Part shown: piece after piece, positions 35,479 through 43,682 of the stretch
Layout: every line of letters starts with the position of its first letter
How positions within the stretch are numbered: position 1 is the first letter of the stretch
DNA from: Pseudahrensia aquimaris
Lineage (GTDB): Bacteria > Pseudomonadota > Alphaproteobacteria > Rhizobiales > Rhizobiaceae
Direction of reading: 5' to 3'
Assembly (NCBI RefSeq): GCF_042676045.1
Contig: NZ_JBHTJV010000026.1
Location: 124,001 to 188,000, forward strand
DNA length: 64,000 nucleotides
Position numbers and translations under genes: made by a program
Notes under the pieces: model-generated
The model's input: the letters and a program-made list of their open reading frames with translations, nothing else
The model's database searches: none
Told to the model about the DNA's origin: nothing

Positions 35479-36147
35479 ATGTTTGTGGCAGACGATTCGC
35501 AAAAAGATCCCGCTAATGGTCATTTTTCGCGGGCTTACAGCCTGGATAGCAAGGACGCCACGCTCGATCACTACAAGAAGTGGGCGGCAGACTATGATCG
35601 GGAAATTGGGGAGGAAAATGGCTACGCCCAGCCATCGCGTGTGGCCCAAGCTTTGGTCGATCAGAACTTTGACGTCCACAGCAAGGTCTTCGATGCCGGG
35701 TGCGGCTCGGGTTTGTCAGGCGTAGCCTTGAGGTCGATCGGCTGCGACGACATCACAGGATGTGATTTCTCGCCGGAAATGCTCAATCAAGCTGAAGCAA
35801 AGTCTGTTTACACCGCCTTGTTTGAAGCCGACCTGAACCAACCGCTTGCGCAAATTCCTCCTAATCACTTCGCGGCAGTGGTTGCAGTTGGCGTATTTTC
35901 ATTCGGCCACGTCGATCCGGATGCCTGTGATGAGTTACTACGAATTCTTCAGCCCAACGGTCTCTTCATCATCGCACTCAACGAGCCGTTTTGGGAGCAA
36001 GGTCATTTGCGCAAGAAGCTAGACGCAATGGAGGCATCGGGCCGTCTGACCACCCTATCCCGCGAGCATGGAGACCATCTGCCGGGTCACGACGTCATGG
36101 GCTGGGTGCTCACAATGCGCAAAAGCATAGAATTTTCCGGCGTGTGA
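35479..36147 (+). CDS. Class I SAM-dependent methyltransferase
   Basis: A 222-residue methyltransferase with motif I VFDAGCGSGLSGVAL, an acidic GCDFSPEMLNQA after strand 2, and LRILQPNGLFIIALNE as motif III. The substrate is not evident. The frame is open from 35308, but the upstream part lacks any family match. ATG 35479 is listed; GTG 35485 is an alternative that is better spaced from GGGAG at 35473. The gene is divergent from ilvD and followed by a small secreted-protein gene. Confidence 0.85.
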   Translation: MFVADDSQKDPANGHFSRAYSLDSKDATLDHYKKWAADYDREIGEENGYAQPSRVAQALVDQNFDVHSKVFDAGCGSGLSGVALRSIGCDDITGCDFSPEMLNQAEAKSVYTALFEADLNQPLAQIPPNHFAAVVAVGVFSFGHVDPDACDELLRILQPNGLFIIALNEPFWEQGHLRKKLDAMEASGRLTTLSREHGDHLPGHDVMGWVLTMRKSIEFSGV

Positions 36148-36238
36148 CAGTGTGAAGAATGACACAGCCACGACATTGGCCAAGCGTTATTTTGGGACCA
36201 CTCCGTGCCCAACACACCTAGGATAAAGGAAAAGCCCC

Positions 36239-36577
36239 ATGTTTCGCCATGCCACCACAACCATTGTCGCAGCCGCGGCGGCTACGATGATCGCAGCCGG
36301 TTCTTCTCAAGCGTCACCTGCCCATCTGCTTTCGATAAGCGCGAAAGACACTCAAGTGCATTCCGCAGTGAAAAAGATCCATTCATATAACGGGCGTGGC
36401 CATGAAAAGCTTCATCAAGTGCTCAAACCCCACTATTATCGCATCTTGATAACACGCGACATACGCGCGGCAGCGGGGAACCCCAACATGCCGGTCTACG
36501 ATAACCGTTCTGGTGGCGGCCCTTACAGATGTACTTTCACCAACACCCGTGGCAATCGAGCGCTTACGTGCGACTAA
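36239..36577 (+). CDS. Small secreted protein of unknown function
   Basis: A 112-residue protein with a signal peptide (ATTTIVAAAAATMIAAGSSQAS, cleavage near residue 26). The mature chain is basic and ends in YRCTFTNTRGNRALTCD with two cysteines that may form a disulfide. A weak ribosome site (AAGGAAAAG) precedes the ATG. It is followed directly by a strong bidirectional terminator. I do not recognise a family. Confidence 0.6.
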   Translation: MFRHATTTIVAAAAATMIAAGSSQASPAHLLSISAKDTQVHSAVKKIHSYNGRGHEKLHQVLKPHYYRILITRDIRAAAGNPNMPVYDNRSGGGPYRCTFTNTRGNRALTCD

Positions 36578-36578
36578 C

Positions 36579-36614
36579 AAAAAAGGCGCTATCTCAATGA
36601 GATAGCGCCTTTTT
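36579..36614. terminator. Bidirectional terminator between small secreted protein gene and tig
   Basis: A near-perfect palindrome, AGGCGCTATCTCA (36584-36596) against TGAGATAGCGCCT (36598-36610), flanked by six A on the left and a run of T on the right, so it can serve both convergent genes. The effective loop is CAATG. Confidence 0.92.
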
Positions 36615-36638
36615 ATAACTACAAATATTAAGAAAGGC

Positions 36639-37985
36639 CTAGACTGGCAGTTCGTCGTCTTTCAGCAACTCTTCTTCGGTCACCGTCTTTTCGGTAACCT
36701 TGGCACTTTCAAGAATGTGGTCAACGACCTTTTCTTCAAAGATAGGCGCCCGAAGACCTCCGACTGCATCCGGGTTACTGCGGAAAAAATCGTAGATTTC
36801 CTTCTCTTGACCCGGATATTGGCGAACCTGCTCGTAAAGAGCTCGCTGCAATTCTTCTTCGGTGACCTGAATTTCGGCCTTATCGCCAATTTCCGCCAAT
36901 ACCAAACCAAGACGCACGCGACGCTCCGCCAGTTTCTGATAGTCTTCGCGGGCTTTCTCTTCGGTCGTGTCCTCGTCTTCGAAAGTGCGTTCAGCTTGTT
37001 CAAGATCGCGGGTAATCTGTGCCCAGATATTATTGAACTCTTGCTCTACCATACCCTGCGGCAAATCGAATTTGTGGGTCTTGTCCAACTCGTCAAGGAG
37101 CTGACGCTTCACTTTCTGGCGGGTCTGCTGCTCGTACTGGCCTGAAATCTGGTCCTTGATAACCTCTTTCAGCTTATCGAGATCATCAAGGCCAAGATTT
37201 TTAGCCAGCTCGTCATTGATTTCCGTCTTTGCCGGCTTGGCAACTTCGTGAACATGCACGTCGAATACAGCGTCTTTGCCTGCAAGATGTTCGGCTGGAT
37301 AGTCTTCAGGGAAAGAAACCTTCACTTCGCCTTCATCACCAGCCTTCATACCGATTAATTGATCTTCGAAACCGGGGATGAACGTGTTGGAGCCTAGAAC
37401 CAGTTGTGCGTTTGTATCGGCACCGCCATCAAACGGCGTGCCTTCGATTTTACCCAGGTAATCCATTGTCACGCGGTCTTTTTTGGCTGCTTTGCCCTTT
37501 TTCTCCTGATAAGTGGCGTTGCTTTCCGCAATGCGCTCCACTTGCTCCATGATTTGCTTGTCGGTCACCTCAACGACCGGGCGCTCCACCTTGATCTTCG
37601 AGAAATCCGCAATCTCGAATGGTGGGATCACTTCGTAAGAGATGGTGAAGTTAAAGTCCTTGTTACCGGAAAGAATTTCTTCCGCTTCAGCCTCGTCCTC
37701 GGTCATTGAAACTTTGGGTTGTTGAGCTGCCTTCTCGGCACGTTCAGCGAGAACCTTCTTTGTGTTCTCGTCGATGGTTTCGTTGACCAGCTCGGCCATC
37801 ACAGACTTACCGTAAAGCTTGGACACATGCGACAACGGCACTTTACCTGGGCGGAAACCGTTGATTTTGACTTTGTCTTTAAGGTCCAGCAGGCGCTCGT
37901 CGCGTTTTTTGATCATATCCTTGGCGGAAATGACGACTTCGATTTCGCGCTTCAAGCCTTCGTTGAGCGTTTCGTTTACCTGCAT
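36639..37985 (-). CDS. tig: Trigger factor
   Basis: A 448-residue ribosome-bound chaperone and peptidyl-prolyl isomerase. The ribosome-binding signature is NGFRPGKVPLSHV near residue 45. The FKBP domain (about 150-245) contains MDYLGKIEGTPFDGG and FIPGFEDQLIGMKAGD. The C-terminal chaperone arms follow, ending in an acidic tail. It is a single gene with its own terminator, with 329 nt separating it from the divergent helicase. It helps new chains fold as they leave the ribosome. Confidence 0.97.
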   Translation of the reverse strand: MQVNETLNEGLKREIEVVISAKDMIKKRDERLLDLKDKVKINGFRPGKVPLSHVSKLYGKSVMAELVNETIDENTKKVLAERAEKAAQQPKVSMTEDEAEAEEILSGNKDFNFTISYEVIPPFEIADFSKIKVERPVVEVTDKQIMEQVERIAESNATYQEKKGKAAKKDRVTMDYLGKIEGTPFDGGADTNAQLVLGSNTFIPGFEDQLIGMKAGDEGEVKVSFPEDYPAEHLAGKDAVFDVHVHEVAKPAKTEINDELAKNLGLDDLDKLKEVIKDQISGQYEQQTRQKVKRQLLDELDKTHKFDLPQGMVEQEFNNIWAQITRDLEQAERTFEDEDTTEEKAREDYQKLAERRVRLGLVLAEIGDKAEIQVTEEELQRALYEQVRQYPGQEKEIYDFFRSNPDAVGGLRAPIFEEKVVDHILESAKVTEKTVTEEELLKDDELPV

Positions 37986-38314
37986 GGGTTCAAGCCTTTG
38001 TATGCGTTGCCAAGTGAAACAGGGAAAACCGCTTCAACCGGCTGATGTGATTGCCGTCCTGAAAAAGACGAGAAAGTGGATCAGATCGTTGTGAGCGTGG
38101 CCGCGAAGAAATCCCTTTGTTTAGGGGCTTACAACGGGCACACCGCAATGTGTGCGGCGGCAATTAGCAGAACGATTGTGGCAGGGCAATGGGGGCGCGT
38201 GGCAATGGCAGAGCGTGGCCGCGATCTACCGTCGCTTTTTGCCCATGATCGTGCCATAACACAACAATACGAGACCGCAGCGGCTATCGCGCGGCATATT
38301 TACAGGCTTTCACT
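37986..38314. other. Divergent intergenic region tig / rhlE-like
   Basis: No supportable gene. It must hold the promoters for tig (minus) and the helicase (plus), but I cannot identify clear -35/-10 boxes. A hairpin GCACAC-CGCAAT-GTGTGC lies at 38138-38155 and would be in the helicase leader. A weak open frame (38076-38318) fills the right half and ends over the helicase TTG start. Confidence 0.5.
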
Positions 38315-39841
38315 TTGACAACTTTTAACGATCTCGGCCTTGCCGAGCGCATCCTCGACGCGGCAGCCGCGCTCGATTACGTCACTCCGACCCCAATTCA
38401 GGAGCAAGCCATCCCGCTGATCCTGAAGGGACACGACATTATGGGGCTCGCCAAGACAGGCACGGGCAAAACGGCCGCTTTCGGCCTGCCGCTGGTTCAA
38501 AACCTCATGAGCGCCGATACTTGGCGCGAACCGACGACCACCAAGGCGCTGATCCTGGCCCCTACCCGCGAACTCGCCAATCAGATCGCAGCCAACCTGC
38601 GCTCGTTCACAAAGGGTACGCATATTCGCATCACGGTTGTCGTTGGCGGCGCTTCGCTCAACGTGCAAACCCGCAATCTTTCAAAAGGCACAGACATTCT
38701 TGTCGCAACACCGGGTCGCCTGCTCGATTTGGTCGACCGCAAAGCTGTTCGCTTGGATCAGGCGAAGTTTCTGGTGTTGGACGAAGCCGATCAGATGCTG
38801 GACATGGGTTTCATCCACGATCTGCGAAAAATCTCAAAACTCTTGGCGACACCGCGCCAGACGCTGCTGTTTTCGGCAACGATGCCAAAACTGATGGAAG
38901 AAATATCTCGCTCCTATCTGCGCGACCCTGTGCGCGTCGAAACTGCGCCTCCGGGTCAGACCGCAGACAAAATTCGCCAGAGTGTTCATTTTATGGGCCG
39001 CAACGACAAGTTACACCGGCTGGACGACATGCTGCGCGAACATATGGATGGTATCTCCATTGTATTTGCTCGCACGAAGCACGGCGCAGAGAAGCTAAAG
39101 AACAAACTGGTCGAATTTGGTTACAAGGCCGCTTCTATCCACGGTAACAAAAGCCAGGGCCAGCGCGACCGCGCTATCCGAGAGTTTAAAGACGGCACGA
39201 TCAAAGTGCTGGTGGCAACCGACGTCGCCGCCCGTGGAATTGACATTCCAGACGTCAGTCACGTCTACAACTTTGATCTACCCGAAGTGCCGGAAAATTA
39301 TATACACCGCATCGGCCGCACGGCCCGCGCCGGTAAAGGTGGCGAGGCCATCGCGTTCTGCACCGCAGGCGATGTTGATTTGTGGAAGCAGATCGAACGC
39401 CTCGTTGGCATCTCTATACCCGTCGCCAGCGGCGAACGGCCGAAATATGATAAAGCCGAAGCGCCTCAACGCGGTGGTGGCGGCGGAAATCGTGGTGGTA
39501 ATCGCAGCGGAACTGGTGGTGGCAAAGCCAAGGCAGGCCCCTCCCGCAAGCGCATTGGATCAAAACCTAATCCCAGTTCGCCAAAGAAACAATTTGCGAG
39601 AGGAGCGGACGGCTTGTCAGAAGAGCATCCGTCCAAGCCAAAAAGCACCAACCGTCGCCCTGGACGCGATAAGCCCCAAGAAAAGCCTGCGGGCCTTGGC
39701 CCGAAGCGTGCTGGCGAGAAATCGGTTGCTGGCAAACCCAAAGGCAAGAAGCCTAGACCAGCAGGCGCAGGCGGCAATCGCCCGTCGTCCAGCAGAACTG
39801 AAGGCCGTCCCAGAAGGTCAAACAGAGGCAAAGGCCAGTAA
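38315..39841 (+). CDS. DEAD-box RNA helicase, RhlE-like
   Basis: A 508-residue ATP-dependent RNA helicase. In order: Q motif (TPTPIQEQAIP), motif I AKTGTGKT, Ia APTRELA, II DEAD (VLDEADQML), III SAT, V ARGIDIPDVSHV and VI HRIGRTARAG. From about residue 380 the chain is a basic, Gly/Lys/Pro/Arg-rich, probably disordered tail that would add RNA affinity. The start is TTG at 38315, giving MTTFNDLGL, the normal N-terminus. Family members unwind rRNA or mRNA structure, often at low temperature. Confidence 0.92.
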   Translation: MTTFNDLGLAERILDAAAALDYVTPTPIQEQAIPLILKGHDIMGLAKTGTGKTAAFGLPLVQNLMSADTWREPTTTKALILAPTRELANQIAANLRSFTKGTHIRITVVVGGASLNVQTRNLSKGTDILVATPGRLLDLVDRKAVRLDQAKFLVLDEADQMLDMGFIHDLRKISKLLATPRQTLLFSATMPKLMEEISRSYLRDPVRVETAPPGQTADKIRQSVHFMGRNDKLHRLDDMLREHMDGISIVFARTKHGAEKLKNKLVEFGYKAASIHGNKSQGQRDRAIREFKDGTIKVLVATDVAARGIDIPDVSHVYNFDLPEVPENYIHRIGRTARAGKGGEAIAFCTAGDVDLWKQIERLVGISIPVASGERPKYDKAEAPQRGGGGGNRGGNRSGTGGGKAKAGPSRKRIGSKPNPSSPKKQFARGADGLSEEHPSKPKSTNRRPGRDKPQEKPAGLGPKRAGEKSVAGKPKGKKPRPAGAGGNRPSSSRTEGRPRRSNRGKGQ

Positions 39842-39930
39842 TCTCGATGCCTAATGCTTGAATCTCAGCAAGTGAGGGGTGAAGGTTGGGGCGTTTACCC
39901 CCTGAAACACATTATCCACAATACATATCG

Positions 39931-40015
39931 TGGTGCGGCTGAGAGGACTCGAACCTCCACATCTTGCGATACTGGAACCTAAATCCAGCGCGTCTACCAG
40001 TTCCGCCACAGCCGC
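39931..40015 (-). tRNA. tRNA-Leu (anticodon UAG)
   Basis: An 85-nt class II tRNA read on the minus strand. Acceptor GCGGCTG pairs with CAGCCGC, followed by A and an encoded CCA. The anticodon arm CTGGA-TTTAGGT-TCCAG gives TAG in the loop; the long variable arm and GAGGTTCGAGTCCTC T arm are present. It decodes CUN leucine codons. Confidence 0.96.
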
Positions 40016-40151
40016 AGCGTCGTGCGGGCGGTTTAGCACGCTTGGGGCATCCGTCAATGGCAGAAATATGCCCACAATTTAGGCAATCTGGCGCAAATTT
40101 GAGCGGTGAATGGCGAAACCTTCAAATTTCACCCCACTTTGGCCCCATCGA

Positions 40152-40168
40152 GGCACATTATTGGTCCA
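40152..40168 (+). promoter_or_regulatory. Candidate NtrC-binding enhancer upstream of glnB-glnA
   Basis: GGCAC-N7-GTCCA, two mismatches from the NtrC consensus TGCAC-N7-GTGCA. It lies about 130 nt upstream of the sigma-54 -24 element, a normal enhancer distance. Only one such site is convincing by eye. Confidence 0.45.
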
Positions 40169-40284
40169 AAACCGCTCAAAATCCCCAAAATTCAATGCTG
40201 TTGAGAGCATTTTTGACCGAAATGCGCCGATTCAACCATTTTCGACGCTTCGTTTCGCAAGAATTCTAATCCAACGTTTAAAAC

Positions 40285-40300
40285 TGGCACACCCCTTGCA
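40285..40300 (+). promoter_or_regulatory. Sigma-54 promoter of glnB-glnA
   Basis: TGGCAC-N5-TTGCA, an exact match to the sigma-54 (RpoN) -24/-12 consensus with GG and GC 12 nt apart. The expected start of transcription is near 40311, leaving a leader of about 90 nt before glnB. Confidence 0.85.
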
Positions 40301-40401
40301 TAGCTGCGCGCAGGTGCCAGCAGTTCCGCGTTCTTCAGCACCGAAACGGCTGCACGAGATGCCGCCTCAAACTTGGCGACCGAGAGAAACAGGGGTCACA
40401 G

Positions 40402-40740
40402 ATGAAAAAAATCGAGGCGATCATCAAGCCGTTCAAGCTTGATGAAGTTAAGGAGGCGCTTCAAGAAGTGGGCCTGCAGGGCATCACCGTTTTGGAGGCC
40501 AAGGGTTTTGGCCGTCAGAAAGGCCACACAGAGCTTTATCGGGGGGCCGAGTATGTCATCGACTTTCTGCCGAAAGTGAAAATTGAAGTCGTCGTCAACG
40601 ACGATCAGGTGGAACCTGCCATCGAAGCCATCCGCAAAGCGGCCGAAACAGGTCGGATCGGTGATGGGAAAATTTTTGTCTCATCCATCGAGCAAGCTAT
40701 CCGCATTCGCACCGGCGAAACCGGCGCGGAAGCTGTTTAA
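40402..40740 (+). CDS. glnB: Nitrogen regulatory protein P-II (GlnB)
   Basis: A 112-residue PII signal protein. The T-loop contains HTELYRGAEYVIDF, where Tyr51 is the uridylylation site used by GlnD. The C-terminal GRIGDGKIFV forms the B-loop that binds ATP and 2-oxoglutarate. Its location 36 nt upstream of glnA identifies it as GlnB rather than the amtB-linked GlnK. It senses nitrogen and carbon status and acts on NtrB and on the enzyme that adenylylates GlnA. Transcription is probably from the sigma-54 promoter. Confidence 0.95.
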   Translation: MKKIEAIIKPFKLDEVKEALQEVGLQGITVLEAKGFGRQKGHTELYRGAEYVIDFLPKVKIEVVVNDDQVEPAIEAIRKAAETGRIGDGKIFVSSIEQAIRIRTGETGAEAV

Positions 40741-40776
40741 TCAAGAACAATCAAACGACACTAGAGGATTATCCCT

Positions 40777-42186
40777 ATGACGAGCGCTAATGACCTAATG
40801 AAAAAAATGAAGGACGAGAACGTTGAGTATCTCGACCTGCGCTTCACAGACCCAAAGGGCAAAATGCAGCACGTAACGCTGCACAACAGCCAGGTAGATG
40901 AAGACCTGTTCGCTGACGGCGCAATGTTCGACGGCTCGTCGATCGAAGGCTGGAAAGCAATCAATGATTCAGACATGGTTCTGATGCCAGATACAGAAAC
41001 GGCCTATATGGACCCGTTTTACAGCCATTCCACGATGGCAATCTTCTGCGACATTCTCGAGCCAGACACTGGCGAGGGCTATGAGCGTGACCCGCGCATG
41101 ACAGCCAAGCGCGCAGAAGCCTACATCAAATCTGGTGGCTTCGGCGACACGGCCTATTTCGGCCCCGAGCCCGAATTCTTTATCTTCGATGACGTGCGCT
41201 TCAACTCCGATCCGTACAACACAGGTTTCAAGCTCGATAGCGATGAACTGCCAACGAACACTGGCACCGAATACGAAGCCGGCAACATGGGCCACCGCCC
41301 GCGCACGAAAGGCGGTTACTTCCCCGTAAACCCAGTCGATTCCTGCCAGGATATTCGCTCCGAAATGCTGTCGGTTTTGGGTTCAATGGGCGTGGAAGTT
41401 GAAAAGCATCACCACGAAGTCGCAGCCGCTCAACACGAACTGTCTATGATCTTCAACACGCTGACCCGTAAAGCCGACGAAGTGCAGCTCTACAAATACG
41501 CTGTCCACAACGTCGCCCACGCCTATGGGAAAACGGCGACATTCATGCCCAAGCCAGTGTTTGGCGATAACGGCACAGGCATGCATGTTCACCAGTCTTT
41601 GTGGAAAGACGGCAAGCCCTTGTTCGCTGGCGATCAATACGCCGGCCTGTCCGAAACTTGCCTGTACTACATCGGCGGCATCATCAAGCATGCTAAGTCG
41701 CTGAACATGTTCACCAACCCGTCGACAAACTCCTACAAGCGTTTGGTGCCGGGCTATGAAGCGCCTGTTCTATTGGCTTACTCAGCGAAAAACCGCTCCG
41801 CGTCATGCCGCATTCCGCATGTAGCGTCGCCCAAAGGCAAGCGTATGGAAGTGCGTTTCCCGGATCCAATGGCCAACCCATACCTCGCATTTGCTGCGAT
41901 GTTGATGGCTGGTCTTGATGGCATCAAAAACAAGATCCACCCAGGCGAGCCAATGGACAAAGACCTTTACGACCTGCCGCCAAAGCAGCTCAAAAAGATA
42001 CCAACCGTCTGCGGCTCGCTACGTGAAGCTATGGAAGCCATGCGCAAAGACCATCAGTACCTGCTGGAAGGCGGCGTTTTCACAAAAGATCAGATCGAAG
42101 CCTATATCGAGCTGAAAGAGGAAGAAAACGACCGCTACGAAATGACCCCGCACCCGGTCGAGTTCGACATGTACTACTCGCTCTAA
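40777..42186 (+). CDS. glnA: Glutamine synthetase type I
   Basis: A 469-residue GSI that forms glutamine from glutamate, ammonia and ATP. Visible blocks are FDGSSIEGW (N-terminal beta-grasp), FGPEPEFFIFD (metal site), KPVFGDNGTGMHVHQS (ATP site) and NRSASCRIP. The adenylylation tyrosine lies in MDKDLYDLPP near residue 398, so activity can be shut down by GlnE. It forms an operon with glnB and ends in a terminator 25 nt downstream. Confidence 0.97.
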   Translation: MTSANDLMKKMKDENVEYLDLRFTDPKGKMQHVTLHNSQVDEDLFADGAMFDGSSIEGWKAINDSDMVLMPDTETAYMDPFYSHSTMAIFCDILEPDTGEGYERDPRMTAKRAEAYIKSGGFGDTAYFGPEPEFFIFDDVRFNSDPYNTGFKLDSDELPTNTGTEYEAGNMGHRPRTKGGYFPVNPVDSCQDIRSEMLSVLGSMGVEVEKHHHEVAAAQHELSMIFNTLTRKADEVQLYKYAVHNVAHAYGKTATFMPKPVFGDNGTGMHVHQSLWKDGKPLFAGDQYAGLSETCLYYIGGIIKHAKSLNMFTNPSTNSYKRLVPGYEAPVLLAYSAKNRSASCRIPHVASPKGKRMEVRFPDPMANPYLAFAAMLMAGLDGIKNKIHPGEPMDKDLYDLPPKQLKKIPTVCGSLREAMEAMRKDHQYLLEGGVFTKDQIEAYIELKEEENDRYEMTPHPVEFDMYYSL

Positions 42187-42210
42187 ACGGCGGAACTTCG
42201 CGAATACAGG

Positions 42211-42238
42211 AGGCCGGGCAGCAATGTCCGGCCTTTTT
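42211..42238 (+). terminator. Rho-independent terminator of glnB-glnA
   Basis: AGGCCGG (42211-42217) pairs with CCGGCCT (42228-42234), with a run of five T from 42234. Confidence 0.9.
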
Positions 42239-42308
42239 GAATCGGGTCGGAACCATTGGCTTTCAAAACGGTTTCTTCCGCTCATCCATTGAATAAAGGA
42301 ACACAAGC

Positions 42309-43001
42309 ATGTCTGAACCTAAGGTCGTTTTGATCACCGGAGCCTCATCAGGAATAGGCGCGGCTTGCGCCCATCACATCGTGAAGGCAGGCCACAAAGT
42401 GGCAATTGCAGCGCGTTCGATAGACAAGCTGGCAAACCTCGTTGACGAACTGGGTAAAGATCACGCGCTCGCCATCGAATGCGATGTAACCAGTTTGGAC
42501 GAGCAAAAGGCAATGATTGAGAAAGCCGTCGAACACTACGGCAAAGTCGACGTTGTTTTTGCCAATGCAGGTCTTGGCGCGAGCGCAGCTGGCACCGAAA
42601 ATGGCGATCCTGACAATTTCAAAACAATGATCGACACAAATGTATTCGGGGCAACACTGACCGCCCACGTCGCCATTCCTGTGCTCAAGAAATCCAAAGG
42701 CCATCTGGTAATGACCGGCTCACGCGCAGGCCGCGCAACGCTGTCTGGCTCTGTGTATGGCGCAACGAAGTGGTACATTCGCGGCTACGTGCAAAATCTT
42801 CGGCAAGAACTGAGCGGTACCGGCGTTCGTGTTTCCAATCTGGAGCCAGGAATGGTCGACACACCGTTCTTTGACGATGAAAAACCACAAGCGCTGCGTG
42901 CCGACGACATCGCCAGGGCTTTCGTATTTATGATCGACCAACCAGCAACGGCCATGGTGGCCGATATGCTTGTCATCCCTACCCCGCCAGTCGAAGACTG
43001 A
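42309..43001 (+). CDS. SDR family oxidoreductase (YdfG-like)
   Basis: A 230-residue classical short-chain dehydrogenase. TGASSGIG is the cofactor loop, NAGLG follows strand 4, and YGATK supplies the catalytic Tyr and Lys, with Ser in TGSRAG. The set resembles the YdfG / serine 3-dehydrogenase group that uses NADP(H) on 3-hydroxy acids or related alcohols; the true substrate is unknown. It stands alone after the glnA terminator and abuts the convergent methyltransferase gene. Confidence 0.9.
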   Translation: MSEPKVVLITGASSGIGAACAHHIVKAGHKVAIAARSIDKLANLVDELGKDHALAIECDVTSLDEQKAMIEKAVEHYGKVDVVFANAGLGASAAGTENGDPDNFKTMIDTNVFGATLTAHVAIPVLKKSKGHLVMTGSRAGRATLSGSVYGATKWYIRGYVQNLRQELSGTGVRVSNLEPGMVDTPFFDDEKPQALRADDIARAFVFMIDQPATAMVADMLVIPTPPVED

Positions 43002-43682
43002 TTATCCGTCTCGCTGCCAGATAAAAAATGGCGCTTTGCCGGGCCGCACAGAAAGTTGGGCGCGACGTGCATCCGTGATACCATCTTCCAAGACTGCACC
43101 GCCCACCAAGCTTGTAAGCGTGCCAGGAAAATCGCTGCCGATCAGCTTAAAATGATCTTCTTGCAGAAATGCCTCCAGTCGCTCCGCATCGCTGGACAGA
43201 TGCTCGCCACCTTCAATGGTTTCACGGTCGAGATAAGGCCCCGGTATCGAAAAAATCATCTTCCCACCGGGCGACAGCAAGCGCGTGAACGCGCGCAAAT
43301 GGTCGCCATAATGACCGGGAATGTGTTCAAGCACGTGGTTGTGCAGGATGGCGTCAAAATAGCCATCTGGAAAAATCGTAAAATCATCAGGAAAGAACAA
43401 CTTCAAACACTGCGCATGCGGATAACGCTCGGGCGCAGCATCGGCAGGCATATAGCCCGCTCCCAACTCATCGCTCAGCAAATCATGCAGCGCAGCTTCA
43501 GGGGCAAGGTGCAGCACCTTACCCTTTGGCCGTTGTTTCATCATCGGTAGTAAATGGGTGGCATACACATCCCATCCGATGCGGTGCCGTGCTTTAGAAC
43601 CGCACTGAGTGCACTGCTCGGCTGCCCGTCCTCGATAAACCACGAATTCATCGCCACCACAAATGTTGCAACTTGGCTTCAT
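43002..43682 (-). CDS. Methyltransferase with N-terminal zinc-ribbon-like cysteines
   Basis: A 226-residue protein. The N-terminus has two CxxC pairs (CNICGG and CTQCGS) that may bind zinc. The methyltransferase part is seen in VLHLAPEAALHDLL (motif I position, with a P-E in place of the usual G-rich loop), LHNHVLEHIPGHYGDHLRAF and LLSPGGKMIFSIPG. Its target is unknown. The ATG overlaps the stop of the HI0933 flavoprotein by 4 nt, so it is the last gene of a three-gene operon. The start is set by the zinc-ribbon. Confidence 0.82.
   Translation of the reverse strand: MKPSCNICGGDEFVVYRGRAAEQCTQCGSKARHRIGWDVYATHLLPMMKQRPKGKVLHLAPEAALHDLLSDELGAGYMPADAAPERYPHAQCLKLFFPDDFTIFPDGYFDAILHNHVLEHIPGHYGDHLRAFTRLLSPGGKMIFSIPGPYLDRETIEGGEHLSSDAERLEAFLQEDHFKLIGSDFPGTLTSLVGGAVLEDGITDARRAQLSVRPGKAPFFIWQRDG

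Larger units (their letters stand above)
40016..40401. other. Intergenic region between tRNA-Leu and glnB
   Basis: No gene supported. It holds the sigma-54 promoter at 40285-40300 and a candidate NtrC enhancer at 40152-40168 (separate entries). An inverted repeat GGTGAA / TTCACC occurs at 40105-40133. The first half also contains the tRNA-Leu promoter on the minus strand, which I cannot place exactly. Confidence 0.6.

Noticed and set aside
38076..38318. 80-codon frame ahead of the RhlE-like helicase
   Set aside because: Starts with GTG, has no family character or ribosome site, and fills a divergent promoter region. Kept only as a low-interest observation.
39466..39831. Pro-rich minus-strand frame of 121 codons
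   Set aside because: Shadow of the Gly/Arg/Lys-rich helicase tail; composition follows from the opposite strand.
39851..40075. Minus-strand open frame with AVAELVDALDLGSS
   Set aside because: It is a translation through tRNA-Leu, another common annotation artefact.
40019..40269. Possible small gene in the glnB upstream region
   Set aside because: Low-complexity frame over the enhancer and promoter region; no ribosome site and no motif.
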